The notes under the pieces were generated by a model that saw only the letters and a program-made list of their open reading frames with translations, did no database searches and was not told the origin of the DNA. A stretch of DNA of 13,478 nt from an uncultured Dokdonella sp. (GTDB lineage: Bacteria > Pseudomonadota > Gammaproteobacteria > Xanthomonadales > Rhodanobacteraceae): the NCBI GenBank assembly GCA_934526015.1, contig CAKSZY010000045.1, positions 1 to 13,478 on the forward strand. The letters are read 5' to 3'. Shown here one piece after another: positions 12,930-13,478 of the stretch (positions are counted from its first letter, which is position 1; every line of letters starts with the position of its first letter). The position numbers and the translations under genes were made by a program.

Positions 12930-13261
12930 GTTCCGTTCGCCTCGGCGGCGCCCTGACGCCGTCATCCTGGCGAAGGCCGGGGTCCAGCTACTTGCCTTGG
13001 CACTTCGCGCTCTCTTGGATGTGGTGAAGCACGGTTCCGCTTGCCTTGGTGGCCCCCACGTCCGTCATGCCGGCGAAGGCCGGGATCCAGCTCCTTGGCT
13101 TTGATGCTTCGCGCTCTCTTGGATGTCTTGAACCACGGGTTCCGCTCGCCTCGGCAACTCTCGCCGTCATCCTGGCGAAGGCCGGGATCCAGCTCCTTGG
13201 CTTTGATGCTTCGCGCTCTCTTGGATGTGTTGAACCACGGGTTCCGCTCGCCTCGGCGGCG
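12930..13261. repeat. Tandem array of a 102-105 bp unit, three copies plus a partial one
   Basis: The landmark ccgtcat.c.ggcgaaggccgg begins at 12959, 13062 and 13164, and the landmark gttccg begins at 12930, 13034, 13139 and 13241, giving periods of 102-105 bases. Copies 2 and 3 differ at only about three positions over some 94 bases; copy 1 is more diverged. Each unit holds a short hairpin (ccggc 13070-13074 with gccgg 13079-13083 in copy 2). The minus-strand reading gives the peptide SWIPAFAGMT, familiar from dispersed repeats mistaken for genes in many proteobacteria. The array starts about 70 bases upstream of trmL. I see no gene in it. Confidence 0.85.
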
Positions 13262-13478
13262 AGCGGGTCACTTTCTCTTGCTTGCCCAAGAGAAAGTAAC
13301 CAAAGAGAAGGGCACCCCGGCAGTCGCGCCGGTCGGACTGCGTCCGCCCGGTTCCCTGCGGTGCTCGCCAGCCACCGGCCGGCGAACAACTCGGCCATCC
13401 ATGGCCTCAAACAGTTCGCCTTTCCCCGGTGTCTGACTGCGCTCCTCGGCGCGACTGAGGGGGGGAACGTCAAGGGCA
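13262..13478. repeat. Interspersed element with a strong hairpin, running off the window end
   Basis: Directly after the tandem array, 13266-13280 and 13287-13301 form 15-base arms with one mismatch (ggt.actttctcttg against caagagaaagt.acc) around a 6-base loop. The following roughly 175 bases contain no convincing gene. On the minus strand the stretch resembles a long dispersed repeat I know from Xanthomonadaceae and Lysobacter, in which '...LFEAMDG...' and '...LLSLGQARES...'-type readings recur downstream of unrelated genes. The hairpin is seen directly; the family assignment is from memory. The right edge is not in the window. Confidence 0.65.

Noticed and set aside
12930..13261. CRISPR array
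   Set aside because: The repeating unit is over 100 bases and tandem, with no short repeats separated by unique spacers and no cas genes nearby.
13041..13436. 131-codon open frame on the plus strand through the same repeats
   Set aside because: It is the opposite-strand reading of the same repeat array (repeated SLALMLRALLDVLNHG) with no protein-like features.
12988..13473. 161-codon open frame on the minus strand with repeated SWIPAFAGMT-like peptides
   Set aside because: The frame crosses the tandem array and the hairpin element, and its repeats follow the DNA period. There is no ribosome binding site, and such peptides are a well-known false gene in dispersed proteobacterial repeats.

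Overview
The window is about 13.5 kb of very GC-rich, densely coding chromosome. Strong third-position G/C bias produces long open frames antisense to almost every gene. The gene set fits a gammaproteobacterium of the Xanthomonadales/Lysobacterales (Xanthomonadaceae or Rhodanobacteraceae): SrkA kinase, the hemD-hemX-hemY block, the rhodanese-secB-gpsA block, TrmL, and interspersed repeats of a kind I know from that order. The placement is inference from gene content and repeat style; no rRNA is present.

Layout. (1) 1-237: non-coding, with REP-like hairpins and a 13-bp tandem repeat. (2) 238-1619, minus strand: an overlapping pair, a YdiI/EntH-type hotdog thioesterase followed by srkA. (3) 1727-2779, plus: a 2Fe-2S/FAD/NAD reductase of the AscD/DdhD type. 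(4) 2819-5998, minus: hemD, hemX, hemY. (5) 6165-8872, plus: a tight three-gene cassette of YiiD-type thioesterase, small secreted protein of unknown function, and SulP anion transporter with STAS domain. (6) 8910-10106, minus: a secreted M23 metallopeptidase with a C-terminal beta-rich module. (7) 10267-12384, plus: membrane-anchored rhodanese (YibN-like), secB, gpsA. (8) 12397-12861, minus: trmL. (9) 12862-13478: non-coding, with a roughly 102-bp unit repeated three times and then a second interspersed element carrying a strong hairpin.

How the genes work together. HemD closes the tetrapyrrole ring (uroporphyrinogen III), and the membrane proteins HemX and HemY are co-transcribed with it. 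Rhodanese, SecB and GpsA form a conserved envelope/secretion/phospholipid-precursor neighbourhood. SrkA is a stress-response kinase. The thioesterase, secreted protein and SulP genes are spaced as one operon, but no shared function is known to me.

Most of the window is core housekeeping sequence and I do not see a clear undescribed defence or mobile system. The items most worth a second look are a large imperfect inverted repeat between hemD and the thioesterase gene (6044-6108), a dyad that exactly frames the secB -10 hexamer (10805-10820), the unexplained thioesterase/secreted protein/SulP cassette, the M23 enzyme with its extra C-terminal module, and the two repeat-rich ends.
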